From: Chryseolinea sp.
Lineage (GTDB): Bacteria; Bacteroidota; Bacteroidia; Cytophagales; Cyclobacteriaceae
Reading direction: 5' to 3'
NCBI GenBank assembly: GCA_025923195.1
Contig: JAICGJ010000003.1
Location: 37,501 to 101,500, forward strand
DNA length: 64,000 nt
Part shown: in pieces, positions 44,391 to 53,545 of the stretch
How the letters are laid out: every line of letters begins with the position of its first letter
Numbering within the stretch: position 1 is the stretch's first letter
Program-made: the position numbers and the translations under genes
The notes under the pieces: model-generated
The model's database searches: none
What the model was told of the DNA's origin: nothing
What the model saw: only the letters and a program-made list of their open reading frames with translations

Positions 44391-45287
44391 ATGCCGATCC
44401 CGAGAGATATACAAATAATTACCGCCGCCTCGATCCTTGGCCTAAAGCCATCAGGGGTTGAAACATTGGCGTCGACTCTTTTGTCGCTTGGCTTACAAAA
44501 TAGACTTCATGCACAGAGTCCGCCAATCGAAGTTCCTACATTAAATTATTTGTATACCAACAGGCGCGACTTACAGACAAACATCATTAATGGTGAAGCC
44601 TTGAGGACATTTTCCATAGACTTGAGTCTGGCTATGCAAGGAACTGATATTGACAAAAAATTTCTCTTGGTTCTTGGCGGTGATTGCAGCATACTGATCG
44701 GAATCATGCATGCCTTAAAGTCCAAGGGTGACTACGGATTATTTTTTCTGGATGCACACGCAGATTTTTACGAGCCCGAAAAATCGACAACCGGGGAAAC
44801 CGCAGATATGGATCTTGCCATTGTTACAGGACGAGGACCCGAGCTCCTTACAAACATCAGCGGCGCTAAACCATATGTGAAAGATGAAGACGTCGTCCAT
44901 ATTGGCCAGCGTGATATGCTCGAGGCAAAAAAATATAACTCACAGGATATCCGTACAACAAACATAAATTGTTTCGATGAATCATTCCTACACCACAGCG
45001 GCGTGGACGTTACAATCCACGAAATCGAAAGGAAAATTGAAAAAAATAAGGTTGACGGCTTTTGGATCCATTTTGACACCGATGTTATTGATGACGACAG
45101 CAATCCTGCTGTCGACTATCGATTACCAGGCGGTCTTTCTTTTCAACAATGTAAAGATGTTTTGTCGAGCTTGAGGAGCAGGTTCCCTATCATTGGCATG
45201 AGCGTAACCATTTTTAACCCGTCGCTAGACGAGGATAAATCGATTGCACGCAAGCTGACCACGATGCTCTCTGAAGTGATCAATTAG
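44391..45287 (+). CDS. Arginase-family ureohydrolase, variant metal ligand
   Basis: A 298-residue cytoplasmic protein of the arginase/agmatinase/formiminoglutamase fold. Motifs are GGDCS (about residue 97), FLDAHADF (about 124) and HFDTDVIDDD (about 227). In classical arginases the first motif is GGDHS, whose His binds one of the two Mn ions; here it is Cys. The other acidic ligands and the DAHAD His are kept. The true substrate is therefore open. It stands alone, with a 246-bp gap before the beta-lactamase gene, in which I recognised nothing. Confidence 0.83.
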   Translation: MPIPRDIQIITAASILGLKPSGVETLASTLLSLGLQNRLHAQSPPIEVPTLNYLYTNRRDLQTNIINGEALRTFSIDLSLAMQGTDIDKKFLLVLGGDCSILIGIMHALKSKGDYGLFFLDAHADFYEPEKSTTGETADMDLAIVTGRGPELLTNISGAKPYVKDEDVVHIGQRDMLEAKKYNSQDIRTTNINCFDESFLHHSGVDVTIHEIERKIEKNKVDGFWIHFDTDVIDDDSNPAVDYRLPGGLSFQQCKDVLSSLRSRFPIIGMSVTIFNPSLDEDKSIARKLTTMLSEVIN

Positions 45288-45533
45288 CAAGACTGACTAA
45301 TTCACCCTTATAGCCAGTCACCGAATCAATAAGGTATAAGGTAAGTGTCGTACTAAGTTTAATCGTTACTAAGGTAATAAGATTAGTGTATATGACCGGA
45401 AAAACTAGTTGAACGGGGCGCTCGTCCTGGGAGTTCGGATTACCCGTGCGTCATTTTCGCGGATTCCTGTGACCCTGCCTTATCGAAAAAATATCTAACT
45501 TGGAGTTCTCGTTTGTAAAATCTATATCAGACT

Positions 45534-46280
45534 ATGCGGATATCTGTTTCGTTGTTTATCATTTTCATGATCAATTTAGTAACAACTTTAGCACAGGCGC
45601 AACCTGCCAAACATGAAATAATAATTTCTGAAGGACTATCTCTTTTAAAATTAAGCAACAATCTGTATCAACATATCTCTGACTTTGAATATGAGTCGAG
45701 CATTGTAAAATGCAACGGTTTGATATACATGAATGGAAACGAAGCAATCATCTGTGATACTCCAACGAATGAAATATTCTCGCGACAATTGCTCGATTGG
45801 TTCAGTAAAAATCATCCAGGTATTACGATCAAGGCAATCATTGCCAATCATTTTCATGCGGATTGTATAGGGGGCTTAAGGGAATTCCACCGCGCAGGAA
45901 TCAAATCCTACGGACACGTACTTGGTCCTGAGCTTATGAAATTAAAAAAGGACACGTTTGACATTCCACAGAACCTATTTTCATCGCAGCTTGAGATTAA
46001 AGTTGGTGATAAAAAAATCGTAAACTATCATCCGGGCGAGGCGCACACCAGAGATAACATTATCACCTGGATACCTTCAGAAAGCACGATCTTCGGCGGA
46101 TGCATGGTTAAATCCATGAATGCTGGTAAAGGTAATCTTGCCGACGCTAATGTCAGGACTTGGCCTGCAACCATAAAGAAAATCAGAGCGCTGTGCCCCG
46201 AAGCAAAAACGATAATTCCCGGGCACGGGGATGCTGGAGGCCAGGAACTTCTTGACTATACCATAAGACTATTCGAGTGA
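45534..46280 (+). CDS. Subclass B1 metallo-beta-lactamase
   Basis: A 248-residue periplasmic zinc beta-lactamase with a signal peptide ending near AQAQP (about 23). The complete B1 ligand set is present: NHFHADC (His106, His108, Asp110), His171 in GEAHTRDN, Cys190 in FGGCMVKS (with Lys193 in the substrate-binding place) and His231 in PGHGD. The GNLADANVRTWP block also fits B1 enzymes of CcrA/BlaB type. B1 enzymes hydrolyse penicillins, cephalosporins and carbapenems with two zinc ions. The flanks contain no integrase, transposase or cassette, so it is a chromosomal resident. Confidence 0.93.
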   Translation: MRISVSLFIIFMINLVTTLAQAQPAKHEIIISEGLSLLKLSNNLYQHISDFEYESSIVKCNGLIYMNGNEAIICDTPTNEIFSRQLLDWFSKNHPGITIKAIIANHFHADCIGGLREFHRAGIKSYGHVLGPELMKLKKDTFDIPQNLFSSQLEIKVGDKKIVNYHPGEAHTRDNIITWIPSESTIFGGCMVKSMNAGKGNLADANVRTWPATIKKIRALCPEAKTIIPGHGDAGGQELLDYTIRLFE

Positions 46281-46311
46281 TTTGGGAAGGATTGTAGGCA
46301 TCCAATACCGC

Positions 46312-46337
46312 GAACCCCAGGCCCGATTTCAGGGTTC
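46312..46337. terminator. Hairpin between bla and pgl
   Basis: GAACCC (46312-46317) pairs with GGGTTC (46332-46337), the latter overlapping the pgl stop codon. The genes converge here, and ATTTATT follows on the plus strand. It is a modest terminator candidate. Confidence 0.4.
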
Positions 46338-47061
46338 ATTTATTGGTAAGCAGTCCTGCTGCTGCCTCATCTATAAACCAGAATAACTCTCCAGTCGATG
46401 GTATGATGAGTTGGGCCGGGTACGCTTCCATGTTTCTCTCACCTTCGAGAATATGATGCACTGCCTCCGCCTTGGAGGATCCATAAACAAGAAATGCGAC
46501 AGTGTGCGCGGCATTGATCAGGGGTGCAGTAAATGTGACCCGGTACATGCCAACTTCGTCCACAAAAATTTCCTTTACCAAGGCATTCTTTTCGTGCAAT
46601 ACTGTTGTAAATGGAAATAGTGAAGCTGTATGTGCATTATCACCAAGGCCGAGGAGAATGAAATCGAAACAACATGGAGATTCATGGAAGTGATTCAACA
46701 TTCTAATCTCATAGTCGTGAGCAGCTTCGCCTGGTGGCATCGTTGTATTAACAGCAAATATGTGATCTTGCGAGATGGATAAGGGTTCGAACAATGACCT
46801 CTTCGCCATCAGGTAATTGCTGCTGCTATGATCCAGCGGGACATAACGCTCATCGCCAAAAAAGAAAAACACTTTTTTCCATTCAATTCTATTTCTAAAC
46901 GCCTCGGACGCCAACAATTCATACAGCTTCTTGGGAGACGTGCCTCCAGACAAGGCGATGTTGAACCTTTCGTGTTTCGTTATCGCATCATGCGCCTTGG
47001 AGACGATCAAGTCGCCCATGGCCGAAAGGACCAACTCTTCGGATTCAAATATTTTGATCAC
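46336..47061 (-). CDS. pgl: 6-phosphogluconolactonase
   Basis: A 241-residue cytoplasmic enzyme that hydrolyses 6-phosphogluconolactone to 6-phosphogluconate, the second step of the oxidative pentose phosphate pathway. NIALSGGTSPKKLYELL (about 34-50), FFFGDERYVP (about 65), and SKAEAVHHIL near the end are the glucosamine-6-phosphate isomerase/6PGL family blocks. The frame is open to an ATG at 47142 inside zwf, but GTG 47061, 5 bp after the zwf stop, gives the usual IKIFESEELV beginning and is preferred. Last gene of the pentose phosphate operon. Confidence 0.92.
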   Translation of the reverse strand: MIKIFESEELVLSAMGDLIVSKAHDAITKHERFNIALSGGTSPKKLYELLASEAFRNRIEWKKVFFFFGDERYVPLDHSSSNYLMAKRSLFEPLSISQDHIFAVNTTMPPGEAAHDYEIRMLNHFHESPCCFDFILLGLGDNAHTASLFPFTTVLHEKNALVKEIFVDEVGMYRVTFTAPLINAAHTVAFLVYGSSKAEAVHHILEGERNMEAYPAQLIIPSTGELFWFIDEAAAGLLTNK

Positions 47062-47066
47062 AGAGG

Positions 47067-48584
47067 CTATTTTTTTAGCGGAAGTGTAAACCAGTGGAAG
47101 CCGTCTTTGGCGATTAAGGCCTCCGCTATCTCTGGACCCCATGAATCGGCGGCGTAGTTCGGAAAATTCAGACTTTTCTTACTGGCCCACACGTGCAAGA
47201 TCGGCATGAGCAAGCTCCAGGCAGCCTCCACCTGATCGCCCCGCATGAACAACGTCTGGTCACCCAGCATTGTATCCAGCAACAGCGTTTCATAAGCCTC
47301 AGGTGACTCACCATTGTACGTTCCACTGTAATCAAAAATCAGGTCTACAGGGTTCAGCGACATACCCAATCCCGGACGCTTTGCCTGCACCTGAAGCCGT
47401 ATACTCATTTCCGGCTGAATGCTTATGATGAGCCTGTTTTGCTGCCAGCTTTCGATCGCCTCCGACGGAAATATCAAATGGGGAACATCTTTGAATTGAA
47501 CAGTGATGATGGATGAGGTTTGATGCATTCTCTTTCCAGTACGCAGATAAAAGGGGACGCCATGCCACCTCCAGTTATCAATAAAAAGTTTGACGGCAGC
47601 AAATGTCTCCGTATTGGATTCCGGATTCACCGATTCCTCTTCCCTGTAACCTGGCACTTCCCTACCCTCGATCCAGCCCTTTCCATATTGGCCCCGGACA
47701 GCATTTTTCTTGATCTCTTCAGGACTAAATTTTCGCATGGCCAGGAGCACATCCACCTTCCGGTTTCGGACTTCGTCTGCCTGGAAGCTCACCGGTGGTT
47801 CCATAGCCACGAGGCATAGCAACTGAAGGATATGGTTCTGCACCATGTCACGCATTGCTCCGGCCTCCTCGTAATATCCCCCGCGATCGCCAACGCCTAG
47901 CTGCTCCGTTACTGAGATCTGGACGTGGTCGATGTAATTTCTGTTCCACAAAGGTTCGAGTATGGAATTCGCAAACCTGAAGGCCAGGATATTCTGGACA
48001 GTTTCTTTTCCTAAGTAATGATCAATTCTGTATATCTGAGTTTCTAAAAATATACTATTTAACAGTTTGTTCAGAGCTTTGGCCGATTCCAGGTCGTGGC
48101 CAAAAGGTTTCTCAATCACAATTCGGGCTTTATTCGAGTTTTGCGCCAGCTTATGCTTAGCAAGATTTTCTGCTATGGTAGCGAAAAAACGCGGCGCAAC
48201 GGCCAGATAATAAATCACACAGGGATCTGACTGCCACTCGTCAGCGAATTTTTTGATCGTTGCCGACTGCTCCTCATAAGTCCGGTCGTCTTTTATATCT
48301 GAAACCTGATAAGTCACATTAGCAGAAAATGCTTCCCATTCGCTTTCTTTGGCCTTTCCTTTTCTGGAAAAGTTATTGAGATCTTCCAGCAGCAGCGCAC
48401 GAAATTGTTCATTGCTGTACAACGTCCTCCCCATACCAACGACAGCAAATTTTTCCGGCATCCATCCGTCGAGGAATAGGTTGTAGAGTGCCGGAAGAAG
48501 CTTTCTCGACGTTAAATCGCCGGTTCCTCCAAAAATAAAAAAAATGATAGGTTGTGTAAATATTGGATTGTGTTCTGACTTCAT
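47067..48584 (-). CDS. zwf: Glucose-6-phosphate dehydrogenase
   Basis: A 505-residue cytoplasmic enzyme that oxidises glucose 6-phosphate to 6-phosphogluconolactone, producing NADPH. The N-terminal FIFGGTGDLTSRKLLP is the nucleotide-binding motif. The active-site signature RIDHYLGKE (about residue 181) and the later KRPGLGMSLNPVDL region are intact. Length matches bacterial Zwf. It lies between gnd (24 bp upstream) and pgl. Confidence 0.96.
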   Translation of the reverse strand: MKSEHNPIFTQPIIFFIFGGTGDLTSRKLLPALYNLFLDGWMPEKFAVVGMGRTLYSNEQFRALLLEDLNNFSRKGKAKESEWEAFSANVTYQVSDIKDDRTYEEQSATIKKFADEWQSDPCVIYYLAVAPRFFATIAENLAKHKLAQNSNKARIVIEKPFGHDLESAKALNKLLNSIFLETQIYRIDHYLGKETVQNILAFRFANSILEPLWNRNYIDHVQISVTEQLGVGDRGGYYEEAGAMRDMVQNHILQLLCLVAMEPPVSFQADEVRNRKVDVLLAMRKFSPEEIKKNAVRGQYGKGWIEGREVPGYREEESVNPESNTETFAAVKLFIDNWRWHGVPFYLRTGKRMHQTSSIITVQFKDVPHLIFPSEAIESWQQNRLIISIQPEMSIRLQVQAKRPGLGMSLNPVDLIFDYSGTYNGESPEAYETLLLDTMLGDQTLFMRGDQVEAAWSLLMPILHVWASKKSLNFPNYAADSWGPEIAEALIAKDGFHWFTLPLKK

Positions 48585-48608
48585 GCGGGAAATTTGATGA
48601 CAATAGGA

Positions 48609-50024
48609 TTATTTGGCAAACCACTGCGTGTGAAAAACACCTTCTTTACCTATCAACTCGTACGTATGGGCGCCAAAGTAGTCGCGTTGCGCCTGAATGA
48701 GGTTAGAAGGCATTCGTTCACTTGTAAATGTATCAAAATAGCTTACTGCCGCGGCATGCGCGGGCATGGGAATGCCTGAATTGATTGCATCAGAAATGAT
48801 TGTTCGAGTTCCGGGCAATAAGGTGCTAACGGTCGTTTGAATGTCCTTATGAAGCAGTAAATGCGCCAGACCAGGATCACCCTTGAAAGCCTGAAAAATA
48901 TGCTCCAGGAAAACCGACCGGATAATACAACCCCCTCGCCAGATCAAAGCAATCCGATCCAGCTTTAGATCGTACTTAAATTCCTCGGAAGCGCGAGCCA
49001 GCAAATGCATCCCCTGAGCATACGCAACTATCGTTGAAAAATACAATGCTGCTTCCAATGCCCGAATTGCCTCCTCTTCATTTAAACTGATGCGGACTTC
49101 ATTCTTGCCATAAAGCGAAGCCGCCTGTTTTCGATAGCTCTTATACTTTGACAGGTCACGCATCGAAACTGCCGTGTCTATAACGGTAATCGGTGTCACC
49201 AAATCCATGGCAACCTGCGAAGTCCATTTTCCCGTTCCCTTTGACTTGGCTTCGTCTTTAATATCATCAATCAGCAAGTGATCCGAACCATTGGCCCTGA
49301 ACGTTAGTATGTCTCGGGTGATTTCAATGAGGAATGATTTCAGTCTGCCCTCGCTCCATTGCTTGAATGTGTTGTGAATTTTTTCGTCCGCAAGGCCTAG
49401 CCCCTTTTTCATCATTTCGTAGGTCTCAGCGATCAACTGCATAATTCCATATTCAATACCATTATGCACCATCTTAACAAAGTGGCCAGAAGCACCGGGA
49501 CCAATGTACGTAACGCAAGGATCCCCGTTCACCTTAGCTGCAACAGCCTCAAAAATCGGCTGCACCACTTTATATGCCTGCGGGTCACCCCCGGGCATCA
49601 TACTCGGACCTTTCCTCGCGCCTTCTTCGCCTCCGGAAATTCCCATCCCGAAAAAGTGGATTTCCTTGTCTTTCAACCCCTGGACTCTTCGGTTTGTATC
49701 CGTGAAGTGCGAATTACCCCCGTCTATGATTAAATCCCCTTTATCCAACAATGGCGTCAATTCCTCAATAACATTGTCTACGATCTTTCCCGCGGGCACA
49801 AGCAACATGATAGCGCGCGGCTTTTGCAGACTTTCAATAAATTCATTAACCAGAACAAATCCTTTCACATTTGTTTTGCCGTTGGCTTCCTGGCTTAACA
49901 GGTCAATCTTACTCTGGTCCTTGTCGTGGCCTGCGACCATAAAATTATGATCCGCCATATTCAGCAGGAGATTTCGGCCCATAGTTCCCAGGCCGATGAT
50001 TCCAAAAATGTACTTATCCGACAT
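48609..50024 (-). CDS. gnd: 6-phosphogluconate dehydrogenase, decarboxylating
   Basis: A 471-residue enzyme that converts 6-phosphogluconate to ribulose 5-phosphate, CO2 and NADPH. The Rossmann motif is IIGLGTMGRNLLLNM, the substrate region MGISGGEEGARKGPSMMPGG, and the catalytic Lys lies in HFVKMVHNGIEY (about residue 180). This is the long dimeric form of Gnd. It lies in the pentose phosphate operon, 31 bp after rpiB. Confidence 0.97.
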   Translation of the reverse strand: MSDKYIFGIIGLGTMGRNLLLNMADHNFMVAGHDKDQSKIDLLSQEANGKTNVKGFVLVNEFIESLQKPRAIMLLVPAGKIVDNVIEELTPLLDKGDLIIDGGNSHFTDTNRRVQGLKDKEIHFFGMGISGGEEGARKGPSMMPGGDPQAYKVVQPIFEAVAAKVNGDPCVTYIGPGASGHFVKMVHNGIEYGIMQLIAETYEMMKKGLGLADEKIHNTFKQWSEGRLKSFLIEITRDILTFRANGSDHLLIDDIKDEAKSKGTGKWTSQVAMDLVTPITVIDTAVSMRDLSKYKSYRKQAASLYGKNEVRISLNEEEAIRALEAALYFSTIVAYAQGMHLLARASEEFKYDLKLDRIALIWRGGCIIRSVFLEHIFQAFKGDPGLAHLLLHKDIQTTVSTLLPGTRTIISDAINSGIPMPAHAAAVSYFDTFTSERMPSNLIQAQRDYFGAHTYELIGKEGVFHTQWFAK

Positions 50025-50055
50025 ATTTTACGATAAGGGTTTGGGGTTTACCGAT

Positions 50056-50508
50056 TTATAATCTCTCTTCTTCGATCGCTTTGATTTTGTCCAATCTCCT
50101 CTTGTGCCTTTCGGCACCAATAAACTTTGCATTTAGGAATGCGCTAATAAGTTCCTCTGCTATTTTTACTCCGATGACTCGTCCACCGAGACAAATCATA
50201 TTCATATCATCATCTTCAACTCCCTGATGAGCAGAAAAGCTGTCATGAATAAGTGCTGCGCGCACACCGGTTACTTTGTTGGCTCCGATAGACGCGCCGA
50301 CTCCGCTGCCACAAATCGCAATTCCATACTTTACTTCTCCGGACGATACAGCTTTCGCAAGCGGTATCACAAAATCCGGGTAATCATCAAATTGGTCGTA
50401 ATGATGGGCACCAAAATCCTTAACCTCATGACCCGTCGAAACAAGCCACGCCTTAACCTCTTCCTTGAGTGTAAAGCCTCCGTGATCCGCCGCAATTCCT
50501 AACTTCAT
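50056..50508 (-). CDS. rpiB: Ribose 5-phosphate isomerase B
   Basis: A 150-residue isomerase interconverting ribulose 5-phosphate and ribose 5-phosphate. The N-terminal AADHGGFTLKE, the catalytic-Cys segment AICGSGVGASIGANKV (about residue 67) and DDMNMICLGGRV identify RpiB of the LacA/RpiB family. It is placed between the 45-codon ORF and gnd on the same strand. Confidence 0.93.
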   Translation of the reverse strand: MKLGIAADHGGFTLKEEVKAWLVSTGHEVKDFGAHHYDQFDDYPDFVIPLAKAVSSGEVKYGIAICGSGVGASIGANKVTGVRAALIHDSFSAHQGVEDDDMNMICLGGRVIGVKIAEELISAFLNAKFIGAERHKRRLDKIKAIEEERL

Positions 50509-50524
50509 TTTCTTTTATTATTTC

Positions 50525-50662
50525 TTATTTAGAACGTTCCTGGTCCCATTTGCTAAAGCTCCTGAGATCCTCGCGTAAAATAAACGATTTGCCAGGCAAA
50601 TTGATCCTTGTTGCCGCCAGAAATGCCCATTCAAGCAACAGCAAAGTTGAAAGTCTCACCAT
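50525..50662 (-). CDS. 45-residue ORF between tkt and rpiB
   Basis: The frame runs from ATG 50662 to TAA 50525. The transketolase stop (TAA) is immediately followed by this ATG with no intervening base. The product starts with a hydrophobic MVRLSTLLLLEWAFLAA segment and ends basic and hydrophilic. No domain is recognised. The abutting stop/start and its location in an operon support translation, but composition alone does not prove it is a gene. Confidence 0.45.
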   Translation of the reverse strand: MVRLSTLLLLEWAFLAATRINLPGKSFILREDLRSFSKWDQERSK

Positions 50663-52663
50663 TTACAACTCTTTGACTTTTTTTACTACGTTGTCGACAG
50701 TAAAGCCAAAAAATTTCATTAAGTCACCCGCAGGCGCCGACTCGCCGAAATTAGTCATTCCTAAAATAGCTCCCTCGTCAGTCACGTACTTATGCCATCC
50801 CAGAACTGATCCCGCTTCTACAGCCAACCGCTTGCGAATTGAAGGAGGAAGGATTTTCTCCTTGTAGGCATTATCTTGTTTTTCAAATAATTCCCATGAA
50901 GGCATACTCACGACACGCGCGGCTATTCCTTCCTCTTTCAACTTACTTTGTGCTTCCATTATGAGTGACACTTCCGATCCGGTTGCCAGTAAGATCACTG
51001 ATGGCCTATCTACATCTGAAAGGATATACGCTCCTTTTTCAAGCTCGTTGGCAGACGTAAACTTGGACTGATCGATCACGGGAAGTCCCTGTCGCGTAAG
51101 CACAATTGCAACGGGACCATTACGATATTCAAGGGCAACGCGCCAAGCCTGCACCGTTTCATTCGCATCCGCAGGCCTGATAACCAAAGTATTGGGAATC
51201 GATCTCAGGGAGATTAATTGTTCTATCGGTTGATGGGTCGTTCCATCCTCTCCTAACCCAATACTATCGTGAGTATATACAAAGATAGGTCGGATCTTCA
51301 TTATCGCAGCCAACCGTATGGGTGGACGCATGTATTCTGAAAATATGAGGAAGGTAGCGCCATAGGGAATAATTGCAGGGGTCAGCGCCATGCCATTGAG
51401 CACTGCTCCCATGCCATGCTCGCGTATTCCAAAATGGAAGTTGCGTCCACTGTAATTATCGGGACCAAAAGAGCTATACTTCTTTAACAGGGTTTCAGTA
51501 GAAGGCGCAAGATCTGCGGCGCCTCCAATTAATGTGGGTAACGAATCGGCTATCGCATTTAGTACTTTTCCCGAAGCTTGCCGAGTGGCAACCTTCCCAT
51601 CCTCGGGTTTAAATACAGGTAACTTGTCCTTCCAACCCGCTGGCAATTCGCCTTTGCTAAATGATTCAAATTCCCTAGCCAAATCAGGATGTGCTTTGCG
51701 GTACTCTTCAAATAAAGCGTTCCATTTCTTTTCTACCTCCGCGCCCTTTTTCCCGCACTCTCTGTAGAACTCTAACACTTCATTTGGAACGGTAAAATAT
51801 TGCTCTGGATCAAAACCCAAATTTTGTTTGACCAACTTCACCTCTGCTTCACCCAACGGTGAGCCGTGCGCTCCGGCTGTATCAACCTTGTTAGGACTAC
51901 CAAAGGCGATGTGAGTGCGTATCTTAATAATGGAGGGTCTGGAGGTTTCGGCTTTTGCTTTCTTTACGGCGTCTGCGATGGCCTTGACATCGTTACCGTC
52001 GCTAACGACCTGGACATGCCAGCCGTACGACTCGAAGCGCTTAGCAACATCCTCAGTAAAAGTAAGTGCAGTATCCCCTTCAATGGAAATATGGTTGTCA
52101 TCATACAAATAAATAATATTACCGAGCTTCAAGTGACCTGCAAGTGATGCTGCCTCAGAGCTCACACCCTCGTTTAAATCGCCATCGGAGCAAATGGAAT
52201 AGATGTGATAGTTGAAAAGTTCAAACCCAGGCTTATTATAACGGGTAGCCAGGAATTTCTGCCCAATAGCAAACCCAACACCGTTTGCAAATCCTTGCCC
52301 TAGCGGACCAGTGGTAACTTCAATGCCTTTCAGTAGGCCGTATTCCGGGTGACCGGGGGTTTTACTATGTAATTGACGAAACTTCTTCAGATCATCCATT
52401 GTAATATCGTATCCGGTCAGGTAGAGATAGATATATTGAAGCATACAACCGTGTCCCGCGGATAAAATAAAGCGATCACGATTAAGCCAATCGGGATTCT
52501 TCGCGTTATAATTCATTGCCTCGGACCAAAGGACGTGTGCCATGGGTGCGGCGCCCATAGGCATTCCGGGATGCCCTGAGTTCGCTTTCTGAACGGCGTC
52601 CGCTGCCAATACCCGTACCGTGTTAATTGAAGTTTGTACCAAGCTCTGATCTGTTTTTTGCAT
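50663..52663 (-). CDS. tkt: Transketolase
   Basis: A 666-residue thiamine diphosphate enzyme transferring two-carbon units in the non-oxidative pentose phosphate pathway. The TPP motif GDGDLNEGVSSEAAS (about residue 157) is complete. HSKTPGHPEYG and GPLGQGFANGVG lie before it, and FGIREHGMG, DSIGLGEDGTTHQP and RPADANE in the second half are typical. Full length. Second gene of the operon, 50 bp after the ROK kinase. Confidence 0.97.
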   Translation of the reverse strand: MQKTDQSLVQTSINTVRVLAADAVQKANSGHPGMPMGAAPMAHVLWSEAMNYNAKNPDWLNRDRFILSAGHGCMLQYIYLYLTGYDITMDDLKKFRQLHSKTPGHPEYGLLKGIEVTTGPLGQGFANGVGFAIGQKFLATRYNKPGFELFNYHIYSICSDGDLNEGVSSEAASLAGHLKLGNIIYLYDDNHISIEGDTALTFTEDVAKRFESYGWHVQVVSDGNDVKAIADAVKKAKAETSRPSIIKIRTHIAFGSPNKVDTAGAHGSPLGEAEVKLVKQNLGFDPEQYFTVPNEVLEFYRECGKKGAEVEKKWNALFEEYRKAHPDLAREFESFSKGELPAGWKDKLPVFKPEDGKVATRQASGKVLNAIADSLPTLIGGAADLAPSTETLLKKYSSFGPDNYSGRNFHFGIREHGMGAVLNGMALTPAIIPYGATFLIFSEYMRPPIRLAAIMKIRPIFVYTHDSIGLGEDGTTHQPIEQLISLRSIPNTLVIRPADANETVQAWRVALEYRNGPVAIVLTRQGLPVIDQSKFTSANELEKGAYILSDVDRPSVILLATGSEVSLIMEAQSKLKEEGIAARVVSMPSWELFEKQDNAYKEKILPPSIRKRLAVEAGSVLGWHKYVTDEGAILGMTNFGESAPAGDLMKFFGFTVDNVVKKVKEL

Positions 52664-52713
52664 TTCTCAATTGAGTTTTGTGGTATATGTTGTAAGTGAT
52701 AATAGATGCATAT

Positions 52714-53442
52714 TTAAACCGTATAAAACATCTCGCGCTGCCAAACCTTTGCACCTCCTTTGATTCCGTCAAGGTTTGACACCAAGGTTATAGCCTCACC
52801 CGTTTCGAAAGTGATTTTTTTTGAGTTACCCCCGCCGATAAATAAATGATCATAATTGAACACAGTTTGCAGGATGCCTAAGGCTTTCTTTAACCTCTTG
52901 TTCCACTTTTCCAATCCAAATTCAATCAGTGCCCTTTCACCAATGTAGTCATCATACGTGCGACGTTTTGAGATCGGATGGTGAGCAAGTTCGAGATGGG
53001 GTAACAGGTTCCCATCCATGAAAAGAGCAGTACCAAATCCGGTACCTAATGTTATCACCATCTCAAGTCCGATGCCCTTGACGATTCCCAACCCATGCAT
53101 GTCTGCATCATTCAGCACGCGCACCGGCTTATTCAGCACATCCGACATCAATCTGCCCAGATCAACACCCCTCCACTTTGCCGTTCCTAAGTTCGGTGCT
53201 GTATGAATAATTCCCACCCGGGTATATCCGGGAAAGCCCACCGAGACTCGATGATATTCCTGGAAGTCGCGGGTCAATTCAAGAATAGCCTGAATGACAT
53301 TTCCAGGATCTGGTGAAGCAGGTGTTGCAATTTTTTGGAAATCCATCTGCATATTACCCTCAGTATCCAAAATGGTGGCTTTAATTCGCGAACCCCCAAT
53401 ATCGATGGAGAGAATTTTTTCGTCGAAACCAAGAGTTTGCAT
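52714..53442 (-). CDS. ROK-family glucokinase, polyphosphate-glucokinase-like
   Basis: A 242-residue ASKHA-fold sugar kinase. The ATP/phosphate loop is LSIDIGGSRIKATILD, then VGFPGYTRVG, LNDADMHGLG (catalytic Asp) and ITLGTGFGTALFMDG. The short length and the GFPG...TAPNL pattern resemble polyphosphate glucokinases rather than classical ROK kinases, so the phosphate donor may be polyphosphate or ATP. As the first gene of the operon it would supply glucose 6-phosphate for zwf. Confidence 0.85.
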   Translation of the reverse strand: MQTLGFDEKILSIDIGGSRIKATILDTEGNMQMDFQKIATPASPDPGNVIQAILELTRDFQEYHRVSVGFPGYTRVGIIHTAPNLGTAKWRGVDLGRLMSDVLNKPVRVLNDADMHGLGIVKGIGLEMVITLGTGFGTALFMDGNLLPHLELAHHPISKRRTYDDYIGERALIEFGLEKWNKRLKKALGILQTVFNYDHLFIGGGNSKKITFETGEAITLVSNLDGIKGGAKVWQREMFYTV

Positions 53443-53476
53443 GCGGGAACAGGTTTTACCGAAATAAAAAATCTGC

Positions 53477-53484
53477 CAAAGATA
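53477..53484 (-). promoter_or_regulatory. Candidate -7 element of pentose phosphate operon
   Basis: On the minus strand this reads TATCTTTG, a full match to TAnnTTTG, 35 bp upstream of the ROK kinase ATG. A single promoter here could drive all seven genes down to pgl. Confidence 0.5.
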
Positions 53485-53545
53485 GCAGAAATACTCTCTT
53501 AAGGCAGATAAGTTTTATGAAAGTAGGGACAGAAAACTTTTTTCG

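Noticed and set aside
45288..45533. Possible tRNA-like or leader element before the beta-lactamase
   Set aside because: A GGGCGC...TTCGGATTACCC stretch looked tRNA-like, but no acceptor stem or cloverleaf could be formed.
45534..46280. Beta-lactamase as part of a mobile cassette
   Set aside because: No integrase, transposase, inverted ends or attachment-type repeats were found on either side, and neighbours are ordinary chromosomal genes.
47062..47142. ATG 47142 as start of pgl
   Set aside because: It would overlap zwf by 76 bp and add residues foreign to the family; GTG 47061 gives the standard N-terminus.
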